Source: Calliphora vicina (taxonomy: Eukaryota > Arthropoda > Insecta > Diptera > Calliphoridae). Taken from it: a stretch of 64,000 nt of DNA. The DNA is taken from positions 136,476,226 to 136,540,225 of the forward strand of contig NC_088780.1 of assembly GCF_958450345.1 (NCBI RefSeq). Reading direction: 5' to 3'. The notes under the pieces were generated by a model that saw nothing but the letters and a program-made list of their open reading frames with translations, was not told the DNA's origin and ran no database searches. The position numbers and the translations under genes were made by a program. Positions 23,701 to 31,500 of this stretch are shown one piece after another. Within the stretch, counting starts at the first letter, position 1. Each line of letters opens with the position of its first letter.

Positions 23701-24632
23701 CCTAGTGAACTTTGGTCATCTGGGTATGTTTGATCTGGGTCGTGAGAATGACGGTCGTGGTTTAGATGACTTTCTCACAAAAAGAATGGCTTTTTTAAGT
23801 TCTATCTTGTATTAAAATGTTTAACCATTTAAACAGCTATTAGTGACAGAACACACTGATGTTCCTAGATCGTTTAAAATATTAAAAATTTTCTTTTGTA
23901 TAAAATGGAAGAAGTCCAACGAAATGGTCTTATTGTCAAACATTTATTGATTTTTTTAAGAGCCTGCATTTGGAGGGCCGAATGGTAGATTTCCTACAGC
24001 TATAATTTCAAGAATAGTCCTAAATTTGTACCATAAAGGAAAAACACTACTCTACAGAGTTCAATTAAAGCCTACATTTCCACATCGTAAACATTTTATT
24101 ATGTAAAAAAAAATCAATAAAATTACAATGCATTTATCACATACAACATATCAACTAAACAATTTATACGCAATAAATTATAATTGTTTATAAACAAAAC
24201 AGAAAAACAATAACATGGCTGCCATAGAAACTTATCCCTACAGAATGAATTTAAAAAAAATATCACAACAAATAATCTACATTTTTTTATTGTTACAGAA
24301 ATCCACATATCACACTCACCCTCAAATGTACCACCATAAATAGATTCGCCACCAGTACCATTGCCAGCTGAAAAATCACCAGACTGTATCATAAAATCTT
24401 TGACGACACGATGAAATATGACATTTTTGTAGTGCAATTGCTTTCCCGTTACCAGGCCCGTGCCCTTTTCACCCGTACACAATGATCGAAAATTTTCAGC
24501 AGTTTTTGGTGCCACATCGGTATAGAGTTCAAAAACTATGCGGCCCACGGGTAGACCACCAAGTGATATGTCAAAGAAACAACGCGGTCTATTTGCGTTA
24601 GCACCACTGCCGCCGCCATTGGTCACCGTCAT
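10002..24632 (-). CDS. Moca-cyp: Moca-cyp: SR-rich nuclear cyclophilin, 8 exons
   Basis: Spliced coding sequence: 24632-24320, 22788-22701, 22010-21981, 21913-21774, 21680-21536, 12154-12043, 11981-11802, 11732-10002. All junctions are GT-AG and keep one frame, giving about 912 residues. Residues about 10-180 are a cyclophilin prolyl cis-trans isomerase domain (FHRVVKDFMIQSGDF, MANRGKNTNGSQFF). The Trp that contacts cyclosporin in cyclophilin A is His here (APHLDN), as in the PPIG/SR-Cyp group. Then come Lys-rich and acidic linkers and a long Arg/Ser (RS) region with a C-terminal coiled-coil-like Glu/Lys/Arg stretch. The family (PPIG, NK-TR, fly Moca-cyp) is nuclear and linked to splicing factors through the RS region. 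The ATG at 24632 is favoured because the cyclophilin fold follows directly. Intron 5 is 9.9 kb and full of mobile DNA. Confidence in the gene is high; exact ends of the smallest exon are slightly less certain. Confidence 0.93.
11802..11981 (-). CDS. Moca-cyp: Moca-cyp coding exon 7
   Basis: 180 nt, phase 0 at both ends. Acceptor GTTGTCAG, donor TTTTC|GTAAGT. Encodes SNKFLMRDDRSKRSLEKGE and ends in SGRIIKGRGVF, a short basic block typical of PPIG-group proteins just before the RS region. Confidence 0.9.
12043..12154 (-). CDS. Moca-cyp: Moca-cyp coding exon 6
   Basis: 112 nt. Acceptor TTTTATAG, donor AGAG|GTAAGT. Encodes an acidic stretch (ESEKEIEEGEATGDDEEGQ) and TNIDPDEIPE. It is joined to exon 5 across a 9.4 kb intron (12155-21535). 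The phase match (404 nt upstream, split Lys codon) supports the join. Confidence 0.88.
12155..13060. other. Moca-cyp intron 5, AT-rich part
   Basis: No exon or complete element. Near 12280-12330 there is a degenerate CATAATTGGGAATAATTTCT / GGGAATTCCC piece that resembles the termini of the 4.6 kb fold-back family. Confidence 0.4.
13068..13412. repeat. Possible MITE with TIR CAGGC(C/G)TGT(T/C)ACA
   Basis: Left end CAGGCCTGTTACACAG and right end, reversed, CAGGCGTGTCACAGAA are similar. Subterminal GGAATGG and GATCGATT blocks and a TTCCG-rich interior are shared in inverted order. No target-site duplication was found. Confidence 0.45.
13468..13858 (-). pseudogene. Degenerate reverse transcriptase fragment
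   Basis: Minus-strand frames contain LAPYQHGFR (the QxGFR block preceding the RT core) and, about 25 residues later, LNLSKSFD (the LDLSKAFD catalytic block). The remainder is too decayed to place in a clade. Stops and a frame change interrupt it. It lies in Moca-cyp intron 5. Confidence 0.4.
14176..15243 (+). mobile_element. Mini-me-like repeat cluster with 3' duplication
   Basis: A first partial core at about 14188-14300 (ATGTCCGTCTATCCGTCTG) is followed by a second, fuller copy with TATATATATTCTGGATCC, AGTCGATTAAGCCATGTCCG and a (GTCY)n run at about 14390-14425, ending at about 14960 with AGCCGAATATAGCC. Then the last third (from CTGGATTACTAAGTCATTAA) is repeated in tandem to 15243. This matches the mini-me structure of (TA)n, conserved core and (GTCY)n. 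No coding capacity. Confidence 0.7.
15350..15560 (-). mobile_element. Tc1-like transposase C-terminal fragment
   Basis: The minus strand reads DNRTIHVSRSTKTRF then SPTRSPDLNPMENMWRQIY, corresponding to the QDNDPKHTS and SPDLNPIENLW blocks of Tc1 transposases. Frame-broken, no ends seen. It lies just outside the Foldback-type element. Confidence 0.7.
15698..15706. repeat. 9-bp target-site duplication, left
   Basis: CAAATATTT directly abuts the AAGGGTGTG terminus of the Foldback-type element. An exact copy is at 21146-21154. Confidence 0.85.
15955..17575 (+). repeat. Tandem array, 10 units, left arm
   Basis: Ten copies of a 160-170-bp unit. Conserved blocks in order: GCCATTTAGGACAGACCTGA, GGTGGGTGAAAGCTGGGAGG, ACTATATAGGGTATACCCAG, TTGTTTCTCAGGGAGGGCGC, then a variable spacer (either ATTACTTTTTTAACATTTAT or AAATTGTTGTAATGTTAAA). 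The two spacer types show that at least two unit subtypes are interspersed. Short open frames running through the units are by-products of the repeat. Confidence 0.9.
17879..17950 (+). ncRNA. tRNA-like sequence in left arm
   Basis: AAGCAGTGGTGTAGTGAGCA resembles a pol III A box (TGGTGTAGTGAGCA). About 40 bp downstream GGTTCGACTC matches the B box consensus GGTTCGANNC. Cloverleaf pairing is poor, so this is a tRNA-derived relic or SINE-like promoter rather than a working tRNA. It is followed by a T run (ATTTTTTTTTTT), which could act as a pol III stop. Confidence 0.5.
18241..18313 (-). ncRNA. tRNA-like sequence in right arm
   Basis: The minus strand has the A-box-like TGGTGTAGTGAGCACAACGG, then ACCAAACAGAAGGTTGC and the perfect B box GGTTCGAATC, followed by GGGTCTGCGAC. 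GCAG at the 5' side can pair with CTGC at the 3' side as part of an acceptor stem, but the T stem is mispaired. This copy is closer to a tRNA than the left one. It points toward the element centre, as the left one does. Confidence 0.55.
18600..20893 (-). repeat. Tandem array, 14 units, right arm
   Basis: The same unit as the left array in inverted orientation, but about 14 copies instead of 10, so the arms are unequal. Outer units next to the 250-bp flank match the outermost left unit (shared GTAGGTGAAAGC and GGCGGGCCACTTAGGACAG variants). This shows that the array ends are true inverted counterparts and that copy number changed internally. Confidence 0.9.
21146..21154. repeat. 9-bp target-site duplication, right
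   Basis: CAAATATTT directly after the ACACCCTT terminus, identical to 15698-15706. Confidence 0.85.
21536..21680 (-). CDS. Moca-cyp: Moca-cyp coding exon 5
   Basis: 145 nt. Acceptor TTGTTTTCAG, donor AAAA|GTAAGT. Encodes a Lys-rich linker with two basic blocks (KKDKKKKKR, RKEKKKKKKRSKSS), plausible nuclear localisation signals. Confidence 0.9.
21774..21913 (-). CDS. Moca-cyp: Moca-cyp coding exon 4
   Basis: 140 nt. Acceptor ATTTTCAG, donor AAAG|GTAATT. Encodes VHIVFGEVISGQDLVRQLE and the end of the cyclophilin domain (SNCGELVRQLK). Confidence 0.92.
21981..22010 (-). CDS. Moca-cyp: Moca-cyp micro-exon 3
   Basis: Only 30 nt. Acceptor TTCATTATAG, donor ACAA|GTAAGT. Encodes ITTQPAPHLDN together with split codons, the loop carrying the His that replaces cyclophilin A Trp121. 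Confidence 0.88.
22701..22788 (-). CDS. Moca-cyp: Moca-cyp coding exon 2
   Basis: 88 nt, acceptor CGTTACAG, donor TTTAT|GTAAGC. Encodes ENFDVKHERPFLLSMANRGK then NTNGSQFF, the middle of the cyclophilin fold. Too short to appear as an open frame by length alone. Confidence 0.92.
23221..23577 (+). mobile_element. 3' fragment of RNase H-type non-LTR element
   Basis: The plus strand encodes EEEDETIFH then DLRIRFLGHRSLYTLSEFSE, matching the C terminus of the element at the window end (EEEDETIFH, DLRLRFLGHRSLDSLSELSN) with a small deletion of its Cys/His block. The 3' untranslated part also matches (TATTTTCAGGTAAC, GTGAGCTGCTCT), ending AACCTAACCTAA. A 5'-truncated insertion in Moca-cyp intron 1, opposite to the gene. 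Confidence 0.8.
24320..24632 (-). CDS. Moca-cyp: Moca-cyp coding exon 1
   Basis: Starts with ATG and encodes a Gly/Asn-rich leader, then the first half of the cyclophilin domain, including catalytic Arg and Phe of FHRVVKDF and Gln of MIQSGDF. Donor is G|GTGAGTGTG; 313 nt, leaving one base for exon 2. Reading past the donor gives an artefactual longer frame down to 24123. Confidence 0.93.
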
Positions 24633-25136
24633 GGTGATGTTATTTTTAATGTAATATATTTAAAATATATATTTTACCACATGCACTTTGATTTATTTAA
24701 TATTTTATTATTATCTGTATTATTTTTAATGCAAATTTCAGATTTTTCTCCTTTTCTTATGTAGCTTCCGCACGAATTGAAAAAATTAATTTTTGCTTTG
24801 ACAGACTGTCAAAAAAATTCTCTGAAACGCTGCTAGATGTTAATGCTGCCAGATTGTTGAACTTTGTACTTCGGGTCAACTGGCTGACGTCAAACACAAT
24901 ACACACATATACCGTGCATTTCATATGGGACTGATTGGTTTGAAGACCCCCCATTTCTCATAGCGAGAAACTTAATATAAAAAAAGATTTTGCTCATTTC
25001 AGCGGTCACTATATTGAAAAGGTGTTGCCACTTTTTGTTTTTGCTGTCATATTTGTTAAAATACAGAGTTGTGTATCAAAAGCAGTGTTGCCATGTGTAA
25101 TTTAAAATTCCAAATCATATCCAACACAAATATTGT
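24633..25136. promoter_or_regulatory. Moca-cyp upstream region
   Basis: About 500 bp between the Moca-cyp start codon and the first upstream MITE. No TATA box at a convincing distance. GCGGTCACTATATTG near 25000 partly resembles the GGTCACACT core-promoter motif of fly housekeeping genes, which is weak evidence. Confidence 0.25.
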
Positions 25137-25144
25137 CTTTGAAT

Positions 25145-25707
25145 TAGTGAATGGTATGAAAAGCTAATAATCGATTTTCGACTTTTTGATCAACCATTTT
25201 CATTTCGATTTTTACAGTCGATTAATCGAACCCAATAATAGATTTTTTAATAATCGACCTGCATTTTTGGAAACTATAGCAAATGACCCATATACGCTAT
25301 AATTACGGATTAAAATGATATTTTTGAAGAGTATTATAACTCATTTATATTGAGGTGCTCATTTTATAAACCGTAACGGCAAACATTTGACAACAATTTT
25401 CTGGAAAAAATTTCGTAACACTTTTTATAAAAATTTCTTAAGGTTGAAAAAATTTCGCATTAAAAAATGAGGTCCTCCGGGAATATTTTCCGATGTTAGC
25501 TGAAGATTAATATATTGCAAATTTTAATGAAAGCAAAAAACGTAGACAATACTAAAAATTCCGGAATTTTATTTCTATTTCGATTAATCGTTATCAAAAA
25601 TCGATTTCAGCATAAAAATCGGAGTATATAATCGATCACGAAATAATCGTTTTTAGGCCCTGAAAATCGATTTTCGACCATAATCGTAATCGATTTACCA
25701 TTCACTA
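25145..25707. mobile_element. hAT-like MITE with 8-bp TSD CTTTGAAT
   Basis: Terminal inverted repeat TAGTGAATGGTA / TACCATTCACTA, flanked on both sides by exact CTTTGAAT (25137-25144 and 25708-25715). The subterminal regions are full of ATCGATTTTCGA and AATCG motifs in both orientations. No coding capacity. The 8-bp duplication is the hAT signature. Confidence 0.8.
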
Positions 25708-26084
25708 CTTTGAATGTCATGTAACTTTGTTTTGGAATATGGATTCTTAAATATTTCTTAATAGTGCATTTACACTTGTAATTTTCAAACTTATGATCAT
25801 AAGCTACTTTCATAAACTATATCGTTTACATAATTTTAGACAGTTAAGTGCTTTATTTTTGACAAGTCATAAATCAGCTGACTTCAATATAAAAAAATTT
25901 AATAAAAATATGGACGTTGTTGCGAAAAAAAAACGTTGCTGCACGTACATATAATATAAAAAACACTTTTTAATAAATTTTTTCAAATTTTTCTTACAGT
26001 TTGGCTATTTTTTAAAAGAAAACAGTTTTTTTGAGCAAATGAAAAACAGAGTTGCATTAGCAAAAACTCGTTTGTATGGATAAA

Positions 26085-26502
26085 TAAGTCCCCTTTTACA
26101 ATGCAGAAATTGAAAGGCAGACAGACGAAGTTTGTTGGCGAGGGGTTGAAGAGGCAGAGTGTGTAGTACACGACCATCAAGGCATATTTAACACATCTTG
26201 ATCTTTACTAGACATTTTTTGTATCTCTTTTCCACTTTTTAAATTTTCATGTTTTCTCACATCAATTTTCTCACATCAATGTTTAAAATTTAAACATTGA
26301 TGTAATCCATTGTCAAATGCATTTAAACTTTAAATGCATTTGACAATGGAAATATTCATACGCACCAACAACGAAAAAAGGAAACGACAAATTTCTGTCT
26401 GTCTATTAATTTCGCGGTTGTAAAAGGTTTAGGCAAGTTCAAAAGAGAATGAGAAAAATGTCTGCCTTTTAATTTCTGCATTGTAAAAGGGGACTAAGTT
26501 TC
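26085..26502. mobile_element. MITE with 37-bp terminal inverted repeats
   Basis: AGTCCCCTTTTACAATGCAG at the left end and the matching reverse complement at the right end continue as AAATT(G/A)AAAGGCAGACA. The interior holds two adjacent perfect hairpins (26273-26303 and 26307-26349). A target-site duplication is not obvious. Confidence 0.7.
26273..26349. repeat. Two adjacent perfect single-base-loop hairpins
   Basis: 26273-26303 has 15-bp arms (ACATCAATGTTTAAA) around one A. 26307-26349 has 21-bp arms starting CCATTGTCAAATGCATTTAA around one C. They are 3 bp apart. Confidence 0.9.
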
Positions 26503-26600
26503 TCAAACTAGTTTATCACCATAAACAACTTATAACAAGTTTATGGCGTAGGTGTAAATGTAAACCTCTGACAATTGATTTAAAAAAAATATTACTTTTT

Positions 26601-26685
26601 TATACCCTTCACCATGAGTGGCAAGGGTATATATAAGTTTGTCATTCATTTTGTAATTTCCACATTTTTCATTTGCGACCCCATA
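26601..26685 (+). mobile_element. Mini-me-like repeat, left piece
   Basis: Starts TATACCCTTCACCATGAGTG and runs to TTTGCGACCCCATA, where the retrotransposon at 26686-29068 interrupts it. The right piece resumes at 29069 with the same 14 bases and then AAGTATATATATTCTGG. Confidence 0.8.
26672..26685. repeat. 14-bp target-site duplication, left
   Basis: TTTGCGACCCCATA, identical to 29069-29082. Confidence 0.9.
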
Positions 26686-29068
26686 GGTTAGGTTTAGAAG
26701 GGTGTACACTAAGTGTACTTCCACCCAGAGACCTTGAGGTCCATTGTGATTCCCTTCAATAGAGATAGATAAAGATAAAGATGATAGCATTAGAATAAGC
26801 AAAAAAGAAGTCCAAAATTCCGTCTGATAAAAAGAAGAAGAAAGAAAGGAAAGATAAGTCTTTTTACGGATTTGGACCTGCCGTAGAACGTCCCTTAAAT
26901 AGCCACCCTATTCCCTTAATGAAACCTAGTATGTTGCTTAGTTTGCAGCCAGCAACACTACCAAGTTCGTCCAGAAATCTATTTCCTAGCCATTTAAGTC
27001 TGTGACCCTGTAGCATAGGGCAGTTGCACATAATGTGCTCTACTGTCTCTATCTCCTCTGCATCCCCACATACTCTACAGAAGTCCTGTGTGTCAATATC
27101 CCATTTTCCCTTAAAGGCTCCAATTGAGCAATGACCGGTTATCACTCCTACTAGAATCCTGAGATTGTACCTATCCAACTCTAACAGTGTCCCAGTCGCG
27201 TTCGCATTCAGTCTTGGCCATAAGGCCCTGGACACTTTGCAATCTGTTCTACTGCACCAGGATCGATTCGTGCAGTCCCGGAATCTTTCGTAGATTACCC
27301 TGTAGTAGTGACAAATGGGTGGTCTAACAGCCCGTTCCCTAGTGTCATGGTCCAAATCAGAACCATGTCTAGCAAGTTCATCTGCTACCTCGTTACCCTG
27401 TATATCACAGTGCCCTGGCACCCAACACAATCTCACTGAGTAGTGTACCAATAGCTCCTCCAGAGCTCTCCTACAGTCCTCTACTAGGTTGGAGTGTACT
27501 AAATGACATTCCAAGGCCTTCAGTGCCGCCTGACTGTCTACATATATTGTCACTGCAGACCCCCTATTGATGTGTGTCCCTATCAACTCTGTGGCTTTCC
27601 AGATCGCGAAGATCTCTGCCTGGAAGACGCTACACTCGTTAGAGAGTCTATATGAGCGCTTGATGTCTTGGTCGACCAAATAAACCCCGGCCCTCATACC
27701 AGAATCCATTTTGGAACCGTCTGTGAAAACTGCGCACCCATCAAACAGTTGATCGGATCCAGCCCACTTGTCCCTAGTGGGGAATTCTACTGGGGGTGAA
27801 GCACCAAAGCTGAAGGTTGCGACCTTATAGTCAGAGATTCCAGATGGAGTAATGCCCTGACTAACAAGACCTGCTTCATACAGTATCATAGTGTGTCCTA
27901 TCAGCAAGGATTTCACCAAGGAAGACTCAGATAGTCTGAGTAAGTTCCTTGCTGCCACACTTTCAACATATATCTCAATGGGTAGTAGGTTCAGGATTAT
28001 ATCCAACGCCGCCTGCGGGGTGCTGCCTAAGGCACCTGTGATACCCAGACATGCACATCTTTGAGCCTTGTTGAGTATAGCCCTGTAGCTACGTTTCCTC
28101 ATTGCCTCCCACCACACTGTGCAGCCATAAGTAATAATAGGTCTAACAACAGAAGTGTAGATCCAATTAACCATACTAGGTCGCAAGCCCCAGTTTTTGC
28201 CAATTGAGTTTCTACATGTATAGTAGGCATTAAGGCCCCTTTTCAATCTTTCCTGCGTATTTATTTTCCATGACGGTTTATTGTCAAGGAAGGTTCCTAA
28301 ATACTTGGCTCCCCCTGATAAACTCAGCTCGACGCCGTCTAGTTTCGGCAATTTGAAGTTCTCTACCTTATACTTCCTAGTAAACAACACCAATTCTGTC
28401 TTTGATGGGTTTACACCCAGCCCGTTAGTCTTTGCCCAGGATGAGAGATCGCCAAGCGACTCCTGCATGAAGTCACTGATAGTTGAGAGAAATTTTCCCT
28501 TAATCAGGATCACCACGTCACCCGCATGAGCGACTATCTTCCTACCCTTAGATTCGAAGGTCCTGAGAATAGGATTAACCGCCAGTAACCACAGCAGAGG
28601 AGAAAGAACTCCACCTTGTGGTGTACCTCTGGTAACCCGTCTTCTGATCACATCGTCCCCTAGGGTTGAGTTGATAATCCTGCTTTCCAGCATTAAGATT
28701 ATCCAACTCACTAGAAAGTCGTCGACCCCAAGTTCTACTAACGAGTTCCTAATTGCCTCTGTCCTGATGTTGTTAAAGGCACCTTCTATATCAAGAAACG
28801 CAGCTAAAGTATATTCCCTATGCTTCAGACTGTGCTCTATACAACCGACCGGATTTACCCTTAAGGTAGGCATGTTGAGCGTTGCTAATGAGATGGGTAT
28901 CTATATTGCTCCTTAGATGTAGATCTATCAGTCGTTCTAATGTCTTCAAAAGAAAAGACGATAGGCTAATAGGTCTAAAATCCTTTGGTTTCGAGTGGCT
29001 GGCCTTACCGGCCTTAGGTATGAAAACAACCTTGACCTCTCTCCACCCACGCGGCAGATACCTCCTAC
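26686..29068 (-). mobile_element. 5'-truncated RNase H-type non-LTR retrotransposon
   Basis: A 2383-bp insertion with an exact 14-bp target-site duplication. On the minus strand it begins inside the RT domain (YLPRGWREVKVVFIPKAGK) and ends in a 3' untranslated region of about 180 bp terminating AACCTAACC, with no poly-A. Domain order RT, RNase H, Cys/His motif suggests the I/LOA group of non-LTR elements; the clade is inferred. It lies nested in a mini-me-like repeat. Confidence 0.88.
26864..29068 (-). pseudogene. RT-RNase H polyprotein, truncated and inactive
   Basis: Reading from 29068: RT blocks VVFIPKAGK, FRPISLSSF, NAQHAYLKGKS, then a small deletion with frame change near 28845-28870, then VGCIEHS, AAFLDIEGAFNN and RGTPQGGVLSPLLW. 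The catalytic YADD box reads HAGD, which loses an essential Asp. A thumb region follows, then an RNase H domain with intact acidic residues (FTDGSK, QAEIFAIW, YVDSQAA, NEVADELARHG), then FCRVCGD-x(n)-VEHIMCNCP. Stops at 26864. Missing endonuclease and first ORF reflect 5' truncation. Confidence 0.88.
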
Positions 29069-29654
29069 TTTGCGACCCCATAAAGTATATATATTCTGGA
29101 TCGTTATAGATAGCGGAATCGATATAGCCATGTCCGTCTGTGTGTTGAAATCAACTTTCCGAAGCCCCCAAATAACTTACATACACGATTCATACATCAA
29201 TATCTCCGAAATTCTTCCGGCTCGGTCGCTATTTAAAATCGAGAAAATCGGTCCACAAATGGCTGAGATATAAGGAAAAAACTAGGACAACCTCGATTTT
29301 TTACCTATTTTTGACCTATATGTGGATTACTAAGTCATTAATATAGACAATATGGATATCTAATGATAGATATTTCAAAGACCTTTGCAACGACGTATAT
29401 AAGACCATAGTTTTAAAAATTTTTTAACCCGAATTTTTTTTTCATCAAAAAATTTTTTTTTGTCATAAATTCTTTTTCCAATAAAATTAATTAAAAAAAT
29501 TTGAAAAAACTTTTTTTAAAAAAAATTAAAAAACAATTTTTTTAAAAAATTTTTTTAAAAAATGTTGATTTTGTTTAAATAAAAATATTAAAAAAAAAAA
29601 ATATTTTTAAGTATAATTTGTTGAAGGGTATATAAGATTATAGCTCTCTTGTTG
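29069..29654 (+). mobile_element. Mini-me-like repeat, right piece
   Basis: Resumes with TTTGCGACCCCATA, then TATATATATTCTGGATCG, AATCGATATAGCCATGTCCG, a short GTCY run, and a 3' region like that at 14300-14960 (CTGGGATT/GGATTACTAAGTCATTAA) ending GAAGGGTATATAAGATTA. The terminal CGGCACAGCCGAAT block seen in other copies is missing. Confidence 0.8.
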
Positions 29655-29950
29655 AGAACTTTTATTTGTTTCATATCTGTAATAATCTGTGTAAAATAGT
29701 TTTTCTTCATTCAATTTATTTATTTAATAATTTTCAAAATGAATTGAATAAAATTTACTTAAGACTTTTTGAACTGAAGAAAAATTTAATAGATTTTATT
29801 AATCCATAATGTAATGGATTTGAATTAAAGAATGAATACACTATATAATTTTGAAAATTGAATTAAGAATTAATTCTTTCGAAAATTTTATTAAAGTGAA
29901 CTTCGATTCCCACCTACCAACGACTTCATTTATTAGTTCGATATATACAT

Positions 29951-30838
29951 TAGGGTATTCAATTAATCGGGTTTCTGGTTTAATCGGTTAATCGAGCAAA
30001 TAATTAATCGGTGTGTAGATTTTTTCGGTTAATAATCGGTTAATGTAAATTTATTCGATTAACCGAATAATTTCTATTTTAATTTTAAATTGAAAATACA
30101 ACCACGAATTTTGTGTACAAAAACATAAAAAACAAACAAAACATTAAAATTCACCCAAAAAATAATAGCAAATATGTTATTTGAGATCCTTTTTATATAC
30201 GCATGTGAGTTTTTATAGGATTTTAGTGAGATCTTCCAATATAGTCTTTTAAAAAAGAATATAATTTAAATTTTCCTTTTAGATTTAATAAAACTTGACT
30301 TGGAAAAAGCACTCTCGCTGATTGAAGATGATGAAGAAATCGAATCGCATGATAAATAATATCCAATATATCAGTTCTTTTTTTTAGTTTTTTCGAAGCA
30401 TATCAAATTTTTCGTATACCATTGGAGTACTTTCTGGACTGTTTTTGATTTTGAATACTTTCAATAGTTTCGTTAAGTTCTGATCACAGACTCGATCGTT
30501 TCAAAAAAAGTTTCGTCTATACATGTAAATACAAACAAAGTTTCAAATACATGTAAATTAAATATATCAGTTGTTATACTCACTAAACATGGTTCTTGTA
30601 TGTTCGAAAAAATATGTAATTTTAATTTGAAATTTGTACCTATTTGAATTGAAACAGAAAAAGAAATACAAAAAATATGTTAAAGTGCAAAAAAACGGAA
30701 TTTCGGTTAATCGGTTAATCGACACAAATTAATCGGTTTATTTGTTATTTGAAAATCAGCAATTTTAAATTATTGGAACAGTTAACCGTCCAAAATTAAT
30801 CGGTTAACCGATTAACGGTTAATCGATTGAATACCCTA
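29951..30838. mobile_element. hAT-like MITE with 8-bp TSD ATATACAT
   Basis: Terminal inverted repeat TAGGGTATTCAATTAATCG / CGATTGAATACCCTA, bounded by exact ATATACAT at 29943-29950 and 30839-30846. Both subterminal regions carry clustered AATCGGTTAAT motifs, suggestive of repeated transposase-binding sites. 888 bp, non-coding. Confidence 0.82.
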
Positions 30839-30965
30839 ATATACATACATATGTATGTATATGTAATTATTATAGAAATTATTATTAATCTTCAAATTTG
30901 GCTCTTTATTCTTGAAATTTATAGAAATTCAGCTTATAAACAAAAAACATGTTTTCAAACGTAGA

Positions 30966-31198
30966 GAAAATATACATAGAGCGGAAACTCTCCTGTCAAT
31001 GATCTAACTTAGTTGTCAAAAACCAATGTAGTGAGAATGGATTAGTATGTGAAAAAACAACACTCAAAATAATCACACATACGAGTGTTGTTTTTGTTTT
31101 CACATAGTTTTTTCTACTAACACATTCTCACCACTTAGGTTTCGGTCAACTGAGTTAAGTCTTTGACAGGAGAGTTTCCGCTCTATGTCTATTCTCTA
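30966..31198. mobile_element. Fold-back MITE with TIR ACATAGAGCGGAAACTCTCC
   Basis: Left arm ACATAGAGCGGAAACTCTCC TGTCAA and an exact inverted counterpart at the right end. Further inverted blocks (AACTTAGTTG / CAACTGAGTT, AGTGAGAATG / CATTCTCACC, GTGAAAAAACAACACT / AGTGTTGTTTTTG) make most of the 230 bp a long imperfect hairpin. No clear duplication at the flanks. Confidence 0.7.
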
Positions 31199-31456
31199 TG
31201 GTAAAATGTCTAAGAAAACTAATAGATATTTAAAAAACTCCCAGAAAAACTGTTTCCTCAAACATATTTTTCTGTTCAAGATTAATGTAAAGTGGTATTA
31301 ACATAATTTAATTATGCCGAATATTAAGGGTCGGTTTCGGCCTAAAAAATTTATTTCGCTAAGACTCTAATAATTTGCGACCTTCAACTTCCATCTCTTT
31401 AAAAACAAAATTATTTTTAGAACAACTCTTACTGGTTCGTTCAATGAAAATTTGGT

Positions 31457-31462
31457 TTTATT
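31457..31462 (-). terminator. Probable Rpt1 polyadenylation signal
   Basis: AATAAA in the gene's sense (TTTATT on plus), about 40 bp after the stop codon. Confidence 0.5.
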
Positions 31463-31500
31463 TAGAAATAAAAATAATTACAGAATGATTTTATATTAAA

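Noticed and set aside
24123..24319. Continuation of Moca-cyp exon 1 frame to 24123
   Set aside because: The cyclophilin domain continues in exon 2 after a good GTGAGT donor. The extension is hydrophobic intron translation.
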